A stretch of DNA of 64,000 bases. Source: a virus. Where the stretch lies: IMG/VR virus record IMGVR_UViG_3300025674_000023, positions 23,867 to 87,866 of that record; one strand, given 5' to 3'. Positions 62,887-64,000 of the stretch are shown piece after piece. Within the stretch, counting starts at the first letter, position 1. Each line of letters opens with the position of its first letter. A model generated the notes under the pieces. It did no database searches. It saw only the letters and a program-made list of their open reading frames with translations, and was not told where the DNA came from. The position numbers were made by a program, and so were the translations under genes.

Positions 62887-63891
62887 ATGTCTGCTACTAC
62901 ACTTTCAAAACAACAACAATCAAATACTTGGGATCAATTCTGCCAGTGGGTCACTTCAACCGACAATCGTCTTTATGTTGGTTGGTTCGGCGTTCTGATG
63001 ATTCCTTGCCTTCTTGCCGCAACTACTTGCTTCATCATTGCCTTTATCGGTGCTCCTCCTGTTGACATCGATGGCATCCGCGAACCAGTTGCCGGTTCAC
63101 TCATGTATGGAAACAATATCATTTCTGGTGCTGTTGTTCCTTCATCCAATGCTATTGGATTGCACTTTTACCCCATTTGGGAAGCTGCCTCTCTTGATGA
63201 GTGGCTCTACAACGGTGGTCCTTTCCAACTCGTTGTCTTCCATTTCCTGATCGGTATTTACTGCTACATGGGTCGCGAGTGGGAACTCTCCTATCGTCTG
63301 GGTATGCGCCCCTGGATCATGGTTGCTTATAGCGCACCTGTTGCTGCTGCTTCTGCTGTCTTCCTCGTCTATCCTTTCGGTCAAGGTTCTTTCTCCGATG
63401 CTATGCCTCTTGGTATTTCTGGTACTTTTAACTACATGCTTGTATTCCAAGCAGAACACAATATCCTTATGCACCCGTTCCACATGCTCGGCGTTGCTGG
63501 GGTATTCGGTGGATCTCTTTTCTCTGCTATGCACGGAAGTCTGGTTACTTCTTCGTTGGTTCGTGAAACCACTGAGTCTGAGTCCCAGAACTATGGTTAC
63601 AAGTTCGGTCAAGAAGAAGAGACCTACAACATCGTTGCCGCACACGGTTACTTCGGTCGCCTGATCTTCCAATACGCTTCCTTCAACAACTCCCGTTCGC
63701 TGCACTTCTTCCTCGCAGCATGGCCTGTTGTCGGTATCTGGTTCACTGCTCTTGGTGTTAGCACTATGGCTTTTAACCTCAACGGTCTGAATTTTAACCA
63801 GAGCATTCTGGATAGTCAGGGTCGTGTGGTTAATACTTGGGCTGATGTGCTGAACCGTGCTGGTCTTGGGATGGAGGTAATGCACGAGCGT
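62887..63891 (+). CDS. psbA: Photosystem II D1 protein, exon 1
   Basis: Codons 1-335 of D1. [59 protein letters not shown] and [16 protein letters not shown] are D1 landmarks, with the expected His ligands for chlorophyll and iron. The coding sequence reaches MEVMHER and then leaves the family; about 25 residues (starting NAH in normal D1) are missing and must follow the intron outside the window. Confidence 0.97.
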
Positions 63892-64000
63892 TTTGTGAAC
63901 GCATGGCGCTCGTTAAATCGGATGAATTGCTGGAACTCTCTTGTAGACAATCAGCAGCCAAGCCTTGCAAGCGTGTAAGGAAGGTTCAGAGACTAGGCGG
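63892..64000 (+). other. Group I intron in psbA, 5' part
   Basis: Exon 1 ends CACGAGCGT; CGAGCG pairs with CGCTCG (63907-63912) as internal guide sequence and the exon-end T forms the U-G pair. Core elements follow: P (AATTGCTGGAA, 63925-63935), Q (AATCAGCAGCCAAGC, 63949-63963), R (GTTCAGAGACTA, 63984-63995). The 3' half and splice site lie beyond the window. Confidence 0.9.

Noticed and set aside
63142-63885. Antisense ORF of 247 codons over psbA
   Set aside because: It is a mirror of the biased codon use of psbA; no start context and no recognisable protein features.
63892-63978. Phage D1 with an unusual C-terminal tail
   Set aside because: The extra 28 residues are read-through of a group I intron; guide pairing and P, Q, R elements are present.

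Overview
The window is a piece of a T4-like marine cyanophage genome (cyanomyovirus). The evidence is a T4-type replication module (gp45, gp44, gp62, RegA, gp43, UvsX, gp41, gp61, NrdA/NrdB) next to host-like cyanobacterial genes (psbA, petF, two hli, pstS, speD, cobS, mazG, hsp20). The DNA is AT-rich, genes overlap by ATGA or TGATG junctions, almost everything lies on the + strand, and T4-type late promoters (TATAAATA) and sigma70-type early promoters (TTGACN, 17 bp, TATAAT) can be read directly.

Layout. 1-6.8 kb: cobS (5' end missing), sliding clamp, speD, clamp loader, and an inserted block (membrane protein, ATP-grasp ligase, two small ORFs, DNA adenine methylase) between gp44 and gp62, then regA. 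6.8-8.4 kb: a compact cassette made of a RuvC-like protein flanked on both sides by tandem double-hairpin units with two 8-nt variable segments each. I read this as a TIGR-Tas type RNA-guided system, and it is the most striking object in the window. 8.4-16.5 kb: hsp20, two paralogous small proteins, DNA polymerase, UvsX, a 2OG-Fe(II) oxygenase, primase-helicase, MazG and small ORFs. 16.5-26.2 kb: tRNA-Ala and tRNA-Leu, putative virion proteins, primase gp61 and ribonucleotide reductase. 26.2-37.1 kb: putative head or internal proteins with 12-bp minisatellites, secreted lysozyme-like and HEXXH proteins, a SNase-like nuclease, many tiny membrane proteins, and a three-gene minus-strand island. 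37.1-43.7 kb: tRNAs (Arg, Asn, Thr, Gly, Val, Ser, Pro) mixed with two HNH endonucleases, two small beta-barrel proteins, pstS and tiny ORFs.

43.9-60.7 kb is a long, tightly overlapped surface-glycan cluster. It holds a GDP-mannose 3,5-epimerase-like enzyme, two GT11 fucosyltransferase-like proteins, GT2, GT4, GT6 and GT25 type transferases, FkbM and other methyltransferases, and a phage-borne heptose pathway (GmhA, a heptose kinase, and a HAD phosphatase fused to a nucleotidyltransferase), with three more NAD-dependent epimerases. 60.7-64 kb: hli, an HNH endonuclease, petF, a second tiny hli, and psbA. The psbA reading frame is interrupted after codon 335 by the start of a group I intron that runs off the window.

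Control logic visible in the sequence: early sigma70-like promoters often have the -35 box inside the hairpin of the preceding terminator, so transcription can restart immediately. Late promoters sit upstream of virion genes. All three HNH endonuclease genes have a hairpin at the start codon with a late promoter within it, a layout known from T4 homing endonucleases.
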